From the NCBI GenBank assembly GCA_963576475.1, contig OY754980.1, positions 1,080,751 through 1,144,750 of the forward strand: a stretch of DNA of 64,000 nt, in the 5' to 3' direction. This DNA comes from Molanna angustata (Eukaryota > Arthropoda > Insecta > Trichoptera > Molannidae). Within the stretch, counting starts at the first letter, position 1, and each line of letters opens with the position of its first letter. Positions 12,397-25,800 of this stretch are shown here, piece by piece. The notes under the pieces are model-generated. The model worked only from the letters and a program-made list of their open reading frames with translations. It had not been told where the DNA came from and did no database searches. Both the position numbers and the translations under genes were made by a program.

Positions 12397-12625
12397 AATA
12401 GGTGTGATGACTGTAAGAAAAAAATCATTGAAATTATGATTTTAAAAAATAAAATAGGTTATAAAGATTTAAAAAATGTTTTTTTTTTAATTTATAGGAG
12501 TGAATAATAATAATATTATAAATATAAAAATACAAAATGTGTTAGTCCGCCATTTTATGAGAAAAAACAATCAGAGCGCACGACGTCATAGTATGGTCGC
12601 GTCAATTCTTCTGATAGTCTTCAAT
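12397..12625 (+). repeat. dispersed repeat D, copy 2
   Basis: GGTGTGATGACTGTAAG, ATCATTGAAATTATGATTTT, GTCCGCCATTTTATGAG and CAATCAGAGCGCACGACGTC. A direct repeat of the 11770 segment about 630 bp downstream. Ends unclear. Confidence 0.8.
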
Positions 12626-12801
12626 ACAATATACGCATTAATTGTCGGTCTGGACTATGTTTATTTTGGTGTTATCGATATATTAATATTTTAATTAGAT
12701 ACTTAAAACTAAAACAAATTAAATATAAATGGAACAAGTATTCATCAAAGCAAATAGTTTCAATTTACCTAGATACTCGCCTACCTATCGGGGGACACTA
12801 T

Positions 12802-13387
12802 GGGCCGGTATTACAGTGTCAGTTTAAGAGCTAAACTCAAGTTTTACAAAAATATAGCGTATTACAGTGTCCGTTTAGACCTAATCTTCCCTCAAATACG
12901 TCACTAAAACGACAAATATTTAACTCAACGTTTCTGGCAGATTAAGTACTTAACTGTGAGTCAACTGTCATTTGCTAGGCAACTCGTGTAGTTTCAGTTT
13001 CTATCACTAGAGGCGTTAGGCAACGTGTGTAGTTTCAGTGTTGTATCGAAGGTGGCGCCACACAACAAAACAAACTGACAGCCGTATTGAAACGAACACG
13101 GGCATTTAAAAGCATTATTTTGGTGAAAAAAAATTAATTTACCATGTTGGATAGTAAAACAATGGTATTTAAAGTCGTAGCGTCCCGTTTTGTATTTCGT
13201 ATTATTTGAGGTTATTTAAATTTGACAGATAATAACCACAGAAAAAGTGAAATATGTCTATAATTGAAGATTTAGTAACTGACATGTCATATTGCACTGT
13301 AATACGGAAATGGATTCAATCTCCCCTTAACATTAATCTTGAGTTTGGCAAACTCAATGAGTTGAGGGCCGACTGTAATATCGGGCC
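12802..13387. mobile_element. non-autonomous element with GGGCC ends, short copy
   Basis: Left end GGGCCGGTATTACAGT; complement of the right end GGCCCGATATTACAGT followed by CGGCCCTCAACTCA. TAT lies on both sides. The subterminal part holds AACTCAACGTTTCTGGC, shared with the longer copy at 28201. No transposase frame. Confidence 0.75.
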
Positions 13388-14750
13388 TATGTTAATTGTA
13401 TTTTGTATGTAACTTAGTTTTTATTGAATAAATAAATAAATAGTGAACGCTCGCAACGTATGGTAAACTAATTTAGTTTTAGTATTCTACAATTTTGTCA
13501 TGCGATGGTGAGCTGACGAACGTTCGACATGTTATGATGCTGGTCACTGCCAAACTAAACTAGCAAGCTATATTTTTTTCATGCAATGAAGCGATTTGCG
13601 AAACGACGGCGATTACGCGAAGCATGCGTTTTAAAACATCGTTACAATTTTAGCAGCATACGAATTATTACATAGCGCTCGTTATTTGTATTGTGTTCAT
13701 AACAAGCTATATTTATCTGCTATCGTTATTTTTAGCAATAGCAGCCATAGTAGTTATTTTTCTGCCTGTCTTAACTACTCTTAACTAGAATGGAACTTTT
13801 GATGGTCGGATATTTCTTTGCGTCGAACAAAGACTTTTGTTCATCAGAATTTCGAAACGTAAAAACTTAATAATAAGTACATATAAGTACTTTATTTATC
13901 TGTAATTTAAATACAACTTACATCTCGAAAATCGATAAAATATGCTCCTTCTTCTCTCTACATTATGTGTTCATAAGCTAAAAACATACGCGGGAAACTT
14001 ATGATGGCCTATTTTGACGTTTGGACATTAATGAAGTTCTTTATATGCTTATTGCCTAAATAATGGTAAATATTATATTATTGAGAGCTAAAAGTGGGGG
14101 AACAAATACTGTACTTCATTGTAAACGCGTACTTAATAAAATTCACTTGTGTCTCGCCGTGCGAAATTTAATCACTTATTTCTCTTTTTTTTCGCGTGGG
14201 ACGAAAACAAATACCTCAGTAGGTGTTTTTCTCGTCGTGTTTGTACATTTAGGGACCGCACAACACTTATGCACTTTTGAATTGATTATAAATACACAAA
14301 TCGTCTTAGAACACATATATTACATATAGTAGTGATATGCAGTTTACGATACCATGACGTCACCGTCAGGGTCGGCAGCCGCCATGATACTACAAGCTTT
14401 TTTTGGCGTAAATGTCAAATTTGATTTTAAAATGGCGATTTTTACTACTAAACCTTTATTTTATGTAGAAATGTATATATATTTGAAAACAGTGAATGCG
14501 TAAAAACATTGTGAGATAGTTTTTCAAAATTAGTCATCATGCCTATTATACACCTTATAATGTACCTACACATACATAGGTACCTACATATATATAGATA
14601 TATTATTATATATGTATGTAGGTATATGAATAATCCACAAACATTTATCCTCACTTTCGTTTGCGATGAAATTTTAATTCGCTCTTCACACCGACCCGAT
14701 TGTCATACGGCCTAGAATATATTAGGTATGTACCTATATGTATTATTATA

Positions 14751-15143
14751 CGGTGCCACTATTTTTACGACCGGAATTGGCGGGAAAAGCGTTTTCCCGC
14801 CAAAAAGTGTCTATTTACACGACAAATTTTCTGACGTCGTCTATGTTTTTAAGTCATTTATAACCATAGAAAGCGCAGATAAATCAAAATACAAAAATAT
14901 TTACCTTTGTCATTTTTTCAATGGTCATAAAAATGCATCATGGAAACCAACTTGAAGAAAAAATAAATAATATTGGCATCTTATTACATTTACTTAATTT
15001 TATAAATCATTTTGTTCATCGAGATCTACAATTATAACAAAGTATAAACAAAGGTAAATATTTTTATAACTTGATTTATCTGCGTTTTCTGTGGTTATTT
15101 TTGGTTTTCGTCTATGGTTGAGTAGTGTAAATAGTCGTAGCCA
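14751..15143. mobile_element. 393-bp MITE with 8-bp target duplication, copy 1
   Basis: Flanked by TTATTATA (14743-14750 and 15144-15151). Imperfect long inverted ends: CGGTGCCACTATTTTTACGA against the complement TGGCTACGACTATTTACAC. Inner arms CAGATAAATCAA and ATATTTACCTTTG are inverted too. The 8-bp duplication suggests mobilisation by a hAT-type transposase. No coding capacity. Confidence 0.85.
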
Positions 15144-15269
15144 TTATTATAAACACCCACCACAATATACTTTCCTGCAAATAACTTGACAATTTTCGTC
15201 GTGGAGGGGGTACGCCTAAGTTATTTGTCGCTATATAACTATAGCTATTATTTTTTTTTTTTTTTAAAA

Positions 15270-15425
15270 AAAATGAATATGTCCTTGTTTAACAAGTACA
15301 TATACATCTTCCTACGTTCCCTAAACTAAGCATAAATGCTTGTCCTATAGGTGAACGAGATCGGTCGAGGCAGGATTCGAACTCGCGACTACTGGATTAC
15401 TAACCCAGCGCGCTAACCGCTCTTA
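15270..15425 (-). mobile_element. tRNA-derived SINE (family S2), antisense
   Basis: The minus strand reads GCGGTTAGCGCGCTGGGTTA, B box GAGTTCGAATCC, then CACCTATAGGACAAGCATTT and a tail GTACTTGTTAAACAAGG. Related copies lie at 20570, 38390 and 50395. Confidence 0.8.
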
Positions 15426-15555
15426 TGATTCCAGACTTTTAAAATTAAATATAAGACTAGTTTTTCTAAAATTATTTGTCGCATTCACTTTTCCTGTCTA
15501 TTAAGTCGAGTGTTTTATCGCATATTATATACCTATACCTATACGCAAACATTTT

Positions 15556-15625
15556 ATTTTAGGTCGTATGTCCTGTAGGTGTCTTTCCCGGTTCTCCTAT
15601 AAATATAATTTGTTATATTGAGATA
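15556..15625 (-). mobile_element. family A repeat, short antisense fragment
   Basis: On the minus strand this reads GGAGAACCGGGAAAGACACC, then TACAGGACATACGACCT, which matches the core of the other family A copies. Ends are not defined. Confidence 0.6.
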
Positions 15626-15854
15626 TACATATTTAAAAAGTAACATACTAATACAGAATTTTCTTTTTACACGGTGAATACGTTCCACGCAATATCTCAA
15701 TACACACCCAATACAGACCTACAGTTCCGCCGCACACTGCTATTGAGTCAGTCGTCAACCTTCCTGGGCAATAAGATCGACACTTACACAGGGTGTAAGT
15801 AGGTGTTTATAGTAATAATATAATAAATATATATGTATCAGATTCATCTTTGGG

Positions 15855-16480
15855 TTGAAAAAATTTGATCGCATATCACCTTACCGCAATTTTCTTTGTT
15901 GGCCCAGGATACGCCAGCGGCGCAATATACACATTTTGTCACTATTGTACAATATTCTCTCGAACCCAAACCTGCCACAGTACCTCAAAAGCAAATTCAC
16001 TTATTTATCCAGTCATGGACTTCCACTCCGATCTGCTGAATGTACAACACTTTCCATACCTATCCATAATACAGAATTTCTCAGCTCTTCGTTCGAAGTT
16101 CAATCAGCTAGATTATGGAATAGCCTTAGTCCGGATATTGCGTCGTCTAACTCACTTAGTATTTTCAAGAAAAAACTAAAGAAGGAATATTTATCCTTGA
16201 ACACCTGATCCCGATTTCCTCTCTTGTCCTTACCATATCCTTTTTCTTGCTATGAATTATATTTTTTTTTTGTTTTAATAGTATTTAAGTGTTATACGTA
16301 TTTTCTTTGATTTCTTTTACTCTTTTTTATTTGCTGTTGTACATACACAATGTTGTCATACTTTGTAATCTGGTTGGTTGGAAGAAATTGCCTAATGGCA
16401 ATAAGCCCACCAGTGTACAATTATATTTGTTTATATTATGTACAAAAAGATGTATAAATAAATTACATCTTTATTGTACT
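15855..16480 (+). mobile_element. non-LTR retrotransposon 3' end, second copy of the GGCAATAAGCCC family
   Basis: The longest remnant of this family here: HILSLLYNILSNPNLPQYL, HGLPLRSAECTTLSIPIHNT, FEVQSARLWNSLSPDIAS, IFKKKLKKEYLSLNT and stop at 16206-16208, then the hairpin tail TGGAAGAAATTGCCTAATGG. It ends just before the 78-bp satellite. Reverse-transcriptase core motifs are absent. Confidence 0.8.
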
Positions 16481-16539
16481 TAGGTAGGTACATATAAATG
16501 TTATTACAGCTTTTAAGGGAAAAGTGTAAAGTAAGATTC

Positions 16540-19530
16540 AAATAGAGAGAATATATGAATCGACGAAAATATATGCAAAAATAGAATAGTTAGGTATTTA
16601 AATATGTATCGAAGAAATTATTATGTGCATGAAATGACGGAAATATACCTATGCAAAGATAGAATAGTTAGGTATTTAAATATGTATCGACGAAATTATT
16701 ATGTGCATGAAATGAAGGAAATATACCTATGCAAAGATAGAATAGTTAGGTATTTAAATATGTATCGACGAAATTATTATGTGCATGAAATGAAGGAAAT
16801 ATACCTATGCAAAGATAAAATAGTTAGGTATTTAAATATGTATCGAAGAAATTATTATGTGCATGAAATGAAGGAAATATACCTATGCAAAGATAGAATA
16901 GTTAGGTATTTAAATATGTATCGAAGAAATTATTATGTGCATGAAATGACGGAAATATACCTATGCAAAGATAGAATAGTTAGGTATTTAAATATGTATC
17001 GAAGAAATTATTATGTGCATGAAATGACGGAAATATACCTATGCAAAGATAGAATAGTTAGGTATTTAAATATGTATCGAAGAAATTATTATGTGCATGA
17101 AATGAAGGAAATATACCTATGCAAAGATAGAATAGTTAGGTATTTAAATATGTATCGAAGAAATTATTATGTGCATGAAATGACGGAAATATACCTATGC
17201 AAAGATAGAATAGTTAGGTATTTAAATATGTATCGAAGAAATTATTATGTGCATGAAATGAAGGAAATATACCTATGCAAAGATAGAATAGTTAGGTATT
17301 TAAATATGTATCGAAGAAATTATTATGTGCATGAAATGACGGAAATATACCTATGCAAAGATAGAATAGTTAGGTATTTAAATATGTATCGACGAAATTA
17401 TTATGTGCATGAAATGAAGGAAATATACCTATGCAAAGATAGAATAGTTAGGTATTTAAATATGTATCGAAGAAATTATTATGTGCATGAAATGACGGAA
17501 ATATACCTATGCAAAGATAGAATAGTTAGGTATTTAAATATGTATCGACGAAATTATTATGTGCATGAAATGAAGGAAATATACCTATGCAAAGATAGAA
17601 TAGTTAGGTATTTAAATATGTATCGAAGAAATTATTATGTGCATGAAATGACGGAAATATACCTATGCAAAGATAGAATAGTTAGGTATTTAAATATGTA
17701 TCGACGAAATTATTATGTGCATGAAATGAAGGAAATATACCTATGCAAAGATAGAATAGTTAGGTATTTAAATATGTATCGACGAAATTATTATGTGCAT
17801 GAAATGACGGAAATATACCTATGCAAAGATAGAATAGTTAGGTATTTAAATATGTATCGACGAAATTATTATGTGCATGAAATGAAGGAAATATACCTAT
17901 GCAAAGATAGAATAGTTAGGTATTTAAATATGTATCGACGAAATTATTATGTGCATGAAATGAAGGAAATATACCTATGCAAAGATAGAATAGTTAGGTA
18001 TTTAAATATGTATCGACGAAATTATTATGTGCATGAAATGAAGGAAATATACCTATGCAAAGATAGAATAGTTAGGTATTTAAATATGTATCGAAGAAAT
18101 TATTATGTGCATGAAATGACGGAAATATACCTATGCAAAGATAGAATAGTTAGGTATTTAAATATGTATCGACGAAATTATTATGTGCATGAAATGAAGG
18201 AAATATACCTATGCAAAGATAGAATAGTTAGGTATTTAAATATGTATCGACGAAATTATTATGTGCATGAAATGACGGAAATATACCTATGCAAAGATAG
18301 AATAGTTAGGTATTTAAATATGTATCGACGAAATTATTATGTGCATGAAATGAAGGAAATATACCTATGCAAAGATAGAATAGTTAGGTATTTAAATATG
18401 TATCGACGAAATTATTATGTGCATGAAATGACGGAAATATACCTATGCAAAGATAGAATAGTTAGGTATTTAAATATGTATCGACGAAATTATTATGTGC
18501 ATGAAATGAAGGAAATATACCTATGCAAAGATAGAATAGTTAGGTATTTAAATATGTATCGACGAAATTATTATGTGCATGAAATGACGGAAATATACCT
18601 ATGCAAAGATAGAATAGTTAGGTATTTAAATATGTATCGACGAAATTATTATGTGCATGAAATGAAGGAAATATACCTATGCAAAGATAGAATAGTTAGG
18701 TATTTAAATATGTATCGACGAAATTATTATGTGCATGAAATGAAGGAAATATACCTATGCAAAGATAGAATAGTTAGGTATTTAAATATGTATCGACGAA
18801 ATTATTATGTGCATGAAATGACGGAAATATACCTATGCAAAGATAGAATAGTTAGGTATTTAAATATGTATCGACGAAATTATTATGTGCATGAAATGAA
18901 GGAAATATACCTATGCAAAGATAGAATAGTTAGGTATTTAAATATGTATCGACGAAATTATTATGTGCATGAAATGACGGAAATATACCTATGCAAAGAT
19001 AGAATAGTTAGGTATTTAAATATGTATCGACGAAATTATTATGTGCATGAAATGACGGAAATATACCTATGCAAAGATAGAATAGTTAGGTATTTAAATA
19101 TGTATCGACGAAATTATTATGTGCATGAAATGACGGAAATATACCTATGCAAAGATAGAATAGTTAGGTATTTAAATATGTATCGACGAAATTATTATGT
19201 GCATGAAATGAAGGAAATATACCTATGCAAAGATAGAATAGTTAGGTATTTAAATATGTATCGACGAAATTATTATGTGCATGAAATGAAGGAAATATAC
19301 CTATGCAAAGATAGAATAGTTAGGTATTTAAATATGTATCGACGAAATTATTATGTGCATGAAATGAAGGAAATATACCTATGCAAAGATAGAATAGTTA
19401 GGTATTTAAATATGTATCGACGAAATTATTATGTGCATGAAATGACGGAAATATACCTATGCAAAGATAGAATAGTTAGGTATTTAAATATGTATCGACG
19501 AAATTATTATGTGCATGAAATGACGAAATT
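16540..19530 (+). repeat. 78-bp satellite array, about 38 units
   Basis: Near-perfect head-to-tail repeats of 78 bp from a decayed first unit (about 16540-16603) through 19518-19530. Because 78 is divisible by three and one frame lacks stops, an open frame of 988 codons runs 16604-19570, each unit reading MYRRNYYVHEM[T/K]EIYLC then KDRIVRYLN. Units differ mainly at two bases: CGA/AGA in the second Arg codon (silent) and ACG/AAG (Thr/Lys). AGA units dominate the first third and CGA units the rest. Thr and Lys units alternate over long runs. No promoter, intron or homologous protein is recognised, so I read it as a satellite and not a gene. Confidence 0.95.
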
Positions 19531-19954
19531 CCTAGTTATTGAAAATATTATAAAATGTATGGGTATGTAAATATTATAGAGGTGTTATTTTGACAATACT
19601 TAATGATGTCAGTAGGTAGTAGATCGTTTTCCCTTTCAACCTTCTTTAGGTATAAAGTATGATATATTATACACGGTGTATCACGAGGAGTGGATCGCAG
19701 CAGAGAGGTAGGGGACCTCAATACCTATCGATTTAACCCCCCATGTATGTTCAATGATATCGGGTGGTTCAAAATTTATGAACACTTTTGTGAAATTTTA
19801 ATAAAAATCGGATTTCATACTAAACTACATCACTTGACTGTAGCTAAACTATTAGGTCTACGATCATGATTTTTTTTTCTGGGAATAGTTCAATAGTGAT
19901 GCATATGGAAAACAATACCGGTGTGAGTCACTACCCAATAACTTAAAAAAAAAA

Positions 19955-20347
19955 CGGTGCCACTATTTTTACGACCGGAATTGGCGGGAAAAGTGTTTTC
20001 CCGCCAAAAAGTGTCTTTTTACACGACAAATTTTCTGACGTCGTCTATGTTTTTAGGTCATTTATAACCATAGAAAGCGCAGATAAATCAAAATACAAAA
20101 ATATTTACCTTTGTCATTTTTTCAATGGTCATAAAAATGCATCATGGAAACCAACTTTAAGAAAGAAAAAAATAATATTGGCATCTTATTACATTTACTT
20201 AATTTTATAAATCATTTTTTTCATCGAGATCTACAATTATAACAAAGTATAAACAAAGGTAAATATTTTTATAACTTGATTTATCTGCGTTTTCTGTGGT
20301 TATTTTGGTTTTCGTCTATGGTTGAGTCGTGTAAATAGTCATAGCCA
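19955..20347. mobile_element. 393-bp MITE, copy 2
   Basis: Same length and nearly the same sequence as the copy at 14751, same orientation, inserted in an A-run (A8 on both sides is compatible with an 8-bp duplication). The two copies bracket the LINE and 78-bp satellite region. Confidence 0.85.
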
Positions 20348-20569
20348 AAAAAAAATTGCGACCTCAATTTTCCACTAACTTTTCGAGGGCTCTTGGAATA
20401 ATAATTTCTCATAACCTTTTTTTCCACAAAACTATTACCATCATAGAGAGCTAACCCTGCAAATTTCATTCGCCTTGTATTAGAGGATCATGTTGAAAAG
20501 TTCACTTGAATTGTACGAGTACCAAAAATCTGTATTTTTGAATTTGTGTGTGAACCGTTTTTTATTTAT

Positions 20570-20665
20570 GAAATGAATATGTCCTTGCTATACAAGTACA
20601 TTTACATCTTCCTACATTCCCTTAATTAAGCATGATAGTGCGCTAACTGCTCTGCCATCGACCTA
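20570..20665 (-). mobile_element. tRNA-derived SINE (family S2), antisense fragment
   Basis: GAATATGTCCTTGCTATACA, CATCTTCCTACATTCCCTTA and GTGCGCTAACTGCTCTGCC match S2 in reverse with a deletion in the middle. Confidence 0.6.
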
Positions 20666-21282
20666 TCTGTCATTGAGTTACTTACATACATTGTTGTATT
20701 ATTAATTTTCTTTTGCTATAGGTTATATACATTATAATTGTGTCCAGGTATTTTTTTTAATAAAACTTTATGAGCTTTAAAAAAGTGTGCAACTCAACAA
20801 TGTTTAATTATTTATGTACATAATATAATGTATCTCAGTTATTTTTTAATGACATGTCATGTCATTAAAAATTACATCAAAGATGTAATATATTGGATGT
20901 TTTCTTCCACATATAAAATGTTTTAAGGGGTGATTGAGGATGAAAAGTGATGGAAAAAAGAAAGAATAAATGTATGACCTAATTAATATTATCCGTTTTG
21001 GAGATATGGTCTTTTGAAAATACTATAGTAGGTATATTTTCTTTGTTAGGGTGTTTGACAATATCTCACAAATCACAAATCACTCGATTTTGACAAAACA
21101 ATACAAAGATCATAGTTAGTATTTTCTACTTTAGGTTTTCGATAAATGTCTTTATTTGTAGATTAGACAATGGATTTTTTTATCCGGCTTCTCTGGAATA
21201 CACTTTGACATCACTTGATTGAATACTTTGTTACCAATGTCCAGTATCATCATAGTTTTTCTTACTGAAATTACCAAAGTCA

Positions 21283-21380
21283 TTAAGGCCTTCGAAACGA
21301 GAGAGCAGATAAGCTGGCCAGAAGGGGATCAGGGCTACCTTTCATAGGACCAGAACCAGCAGTTGGCCTATCTACAACTA
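21283..21380 (+). mobile_element. LINE RNase H-region fragment
   Basis: Reads RADKLARRGSGLPFIGPEP followed by AVGLS, the end of the RNase H domain found in I/Jockey-type LINEs. It probably belongs with the fragment at 22290, with about 0.9 kb of unrelated DNA between them. Confidence 0.7.
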
Positions 21381-22289
21381 CGATTATTTTCTGCCTACCT
21401 ACCTACTACATTATTTGGCCGGGCCCAAAACTCGTTCCCCGTGCGTTCGAGGGAACATCAATAAATAATTGAAGTGTATTCTGTTAAATAAATGACACAG
21501 ACTTCTTTAAGTAAATTATTTTCGAGTGGTATTTTCGAAATTTAAGTCAATCATTTTGAATTGTTATTTTTCTGCGAACAGACCATACATAATGCTATGT
21601 AAATGCAATCGTACTGAAACTTGAAAGCTTTTCGGATATTTGAGATAATTATATATTTTTGATTCTTATTTCCTATCTTTTATCTATTTCTTTTTTAATT
21701 GGTTTCTGGAAATTACTCAAAAGCAACAAGGTCGCCAACGTACATCAATTATGTATGTATATACATTAAATAAATTGGTCATGTCTATCGATATACTACA
21801 CTTATCTTTCTAATTTTATATTTCAAAATTTGGCTCTAAATACTTTAAATTTATAAAATGTCTAAAAAATAAACAAACACATCGACAGAAAAGTATACCA
21901 GACATCACAAAACACGACAAGAATAAAACAATCTGATAAATATTATTGCGAGATTTATATTCGTATCCAGGGCCACAAATTGAAAATATTTAGCATGTAA
22001 GTCAGAGTTGTATGTTGTATGCCCAATGCTTCCATGATCCAGATCAGATTATAAGTTTTAACAATCTCGAATAATGAAATAGGTACTAACCCTTTGGTTC
22101 CTATCCAAGAATTTCATTGAATACAAATCATATATGGAAATATAAGTAGGTATTTGAAGCATCATATGAAAACGTAAAACTATGTATTTGAATTTACGCG
22201 TTTTTTGGCGTATTGTAAGAAATTTCCTTACAAATGACAATGAACCATTAAGGAATTTTTTAAGAGAATTCTGGAAGGCCAGTTTTGGA

Positions 22290-22690
22290 CAATGACAGGC
22301 GAAAGAATTCATTGAAAAGCCCTCTAAAAAAGGACAAGAAAGCTGCTAAATCTCAGCAGAGAATAATGACTGGTTTATTCACTGGTCACTGTCGTCTGAA
22401 AAGACACCATTACATAATGGTGATCGCTGAGGAACCAAACTGTAGGAAGTGTCAACAAGAGGAAGAAACAGCCTCACATGTGGTCTGTGAGTGCCCAGCG
22501 CTAATGGAATCCAGACACAGACACCTTGAAGCCTTTATACTAAGACCCAAGGACGTGGGAGGAATCTCAATTTGCAAAATATGGTACTTTATTCAAGAAA
22601 CTGAACTGCTATTGAAATGACAACAATAGATCAAACATGGTCGCAGTGTGGGGGCGAAAGGTCCCACTCCTATCCAATAATAATTATAAT
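22290..22690 (+). mobile_element. LINE C-terminal zinc-knuckle region
   Basis: Reads TGHCRLKRHHYIMVI, CRKCQQEEETASHVVCECPA, then a helix and stop at 22618-22620. The CxxC...H...C pattern is the post-RNase H motif of I/Jockey-type LINEs. The tail includes GGTCCCACTCCTATCCAATA. It sits just upstream of the first pasilla exon seen here. Confidence 0.75.
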
Positions 22691-22863
22691 AAGGCCTCAT
22701 TGTAAAATGTTAAAATGGACACATTATGGAGCTACTTTTTAAGGACTAATGTTTATTTATTAATTGATGTAAAAAAAATTATTCTTCATGTTGATGTTTG
22801 CATACTTGTACTTGGTCCTTTGTAACATTTAATAAAGTGAGTTTGTTTGTTTTATTTGTGTAG

Positions 22864-25800
22864 GTGGAGATGCAACGTACCACTTCAAGACACTTGTGCC
22901 ATCGGTGGCCGCGGGGGCCATCATTGGAAAGGGAGGGGACTCTATTGCTCAGTTACAGAAGGACACAGGTGCCAAGGTTAAGATGTCCAAGTCACATGAC
23001 TTCTATCCAGGTAGGTCTTGTATTTGATAACAATATATTTAGCATTACATTTATCTTTTTTCCTAATAAGATTTATTATACTTCTTTCTTCTTCTTCAGC
23101 AATCTCTCCACTGCTGGATGTAGGCCTTTTCTAAGTACATTCTTTTTTTTGTTTTTCGGACCCATCTACTTCCAGCAACAATATCATCAGCCCACCTTTT
23201 CTGAGACTGGCCTATTCCCCTTTTCATATCCCATGGTCTCCATTTCAGAATTATTAGTAATAGAAAGAGAGGTGTGGGGCGACCACGGATGAGATGGAGG
23301 GATTATATCAAACAATATGGTGAAATGCCCTGGATGAAGAATGCACAGGATAGGGTGGCATGTAGGAGGCCTTCGTCCTGAAGTGGACGGGAATAGGCTG
23401 AGAAATTAGAAGGGCACTAATAGTTCATGAAATTTCTCTATGAAACCAAGCAATTTGTTTTCAGTCCTTAAAAAGAGAATTGCTTTGAACACTGCGTCGA
23501 TACATCAATCTCATCATATGAGCCCTCTCCCACCTAATAATGGATATTCCCCTTCGACCTCCGTACTGCATATTTCTAGAGGAAATCCATTCCATGATGC
23601 AGTTCTTGGATATATTGTGGAGCTAGGTTGTTCGAAGCATTCAACACAGTCAATCAAATTTCATAGTTAATTCTCTCTGGACACTTCAACAGTGTAATTA
23701 ATTTAAAGGAGGAGTTATTAGTATTATTTAGGGCTATTAGTAAAGATTTCATTGTTTGTAATTTTCCAGGTACATCAGAGAGGGTATGTTTAATATCTGG
23801 ATCAGTGGATGCCATATTACAAGTGATGGACTTTATAATGGACAAAATTCGAGAGAAACCTGACCTAACAAAGACGTTCACGGCTGACGCGGATCCTAAA
23901 ATATCTCAAGACAGAGATAAGCAAGTAAAGATATTAGTACCCAATTCAACGGCTGGCATGATTATAGGCAAAGCTGGAAATTACATTAAGCAGATTAAGG
24001 AACAGACTGGTAGCTATGTGCAGATCTCTCAAAAAGCCAAAGATATATCATTACAAGAGAGATGCATCACTGTTATAGGTAAGTTATTATCCTTTATTTA
24101 TCCATTAACTCGTTTATTTATTTCACAATTACCATTATTAATTTTCATTCAATCACTTAAATTTTGCACTACTAAACTGACACTATGAATTATTTAAAAA
24201 CACATTGATTTTATTTGAAATTTTACAATTTTACCTACATTCTAATTTTCCGGATTATCGGGTAATCCACCAATCTTGCTTGTGCCTTCATTAGTGAGAT
24301 TGTACTGTATTTACTATGTATAAACTGTACATTGCTACATTTTATATGTGATATAGGTGACAAGGAATCCAATAAGAGAGCGTGTATGATGATTCTGGCA
24401 AAGGTTGTGGACGATCCATCTTCAGGGCTGTGTTTAAATGTATCTTACGCTGATGTGGTCGGACCCGTCGCCAACTATAATCCCACAGGATCACCTTACG
24501 CACAGGGGCAACAGGTAAGATATACATCTCTTTCTTTCACACACATACATTCACATCAAGCAGTATTTTTTTAACAAGTGTCGTTGAAATTCATTTAATC
24601 ATTTAACATGGTAAAAAAATATATTAATGGATATCTTAGTCATTTGTTTTTTAATCAAAATAAATGTAATGCTGTGGTTAAAGGCGTTTAGGATTATTGA
24701 AAGAAATGTATTCAACAGTTGAAATTAAATATCTTTACTTTTATCCTAGAGCTCTTCTTTTTCACAAAGAAATTCTTATATTAGTATATAATTAGGATTT
24801 TTATAAACCACTGTCGACACAAGAAAACACTTTTTTTGCATTGTTCTAGTAGTTGTGAATATTATGTATTTCTTAATAAATATTTTTCTACCTAATCAAT
24901 TTTCTATCAGAGAAACAACGAACATTTTCTCAATCAGTCAATTATTGAAATTATCATTCGAATATTAAAAAAAAAACTGATAGGAATGGAACCTAAGATG
25001 CCAGTTGAATAGTCAAATGGCTTACCACTATCCCGCAGTATTTGGCTATATTTGGTAATATTCTATCTATTTCATGGTACATTATATTAAAAATATTGTG
25101 AGAAAGATATATTTTTTTACAAAAGAAATTATTTATCGAGTTTTTACCATGAAGTTACTGTTTTCATAATTTTTAGATTAGTCAAATTCCACATGTTATT
25201 TTTTTCATTAGTTCCATTCATTCCATTATCATATAAAGTATTTCAAGTGATTTGTGGTTTTGATTATTTTATTGTCAGTCATATCATGGATTCATAATAT
25301 GAGTCGGACCGCTCACAAAAAGAAACAAGCGTGCAACAAATTTAATAAAAACACGACATAACAAAACTGCATATCTATAACAAACAATGTGAACGCACAG
25401 CCATTAGTTTCATGATCCTCTGTTTAATATAACCCTGGTTATAATTTGTTGCATGTTTTCTGTATGTGTTTTGTTGGTGTGCGGTCGGTCGGACTAATCA
25501 AGATCCAATAGTCATGTGGTGTAGCAATAATAATTTACATTATCAGCATGTACCATTATCATTCTTGTTTTTTTTATTCATTTTATTATTTATTACACGT
25601 CATTTTCATAATTTACTCAACTTCATAATGTATTATATACGTAATACAAAACAATGCTCAATTCAAAACTTTACAAAAATAACTTAATGTATCCATCATT
25701 TTTTTCACATTACATTCAAATATAAATGTAGTTTCCACCACAAATAAACACATTTTTGTTAAATGTCATATGGTTTTTTTCACAACTTCAAGTGTCATTT

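Noticed and set aside
16604..19570. A 988-codon open frame of 26-residue repeats as a protein-coding gene
   Set aside because: The frame follows from a 78-bp satellite with a stop-free frame. The repeat starts outside the frame in a decayed unit, there is no signal of a gene around it, and variation includes a silent and a non-silent site without clear constraint. Kept as a repeat.
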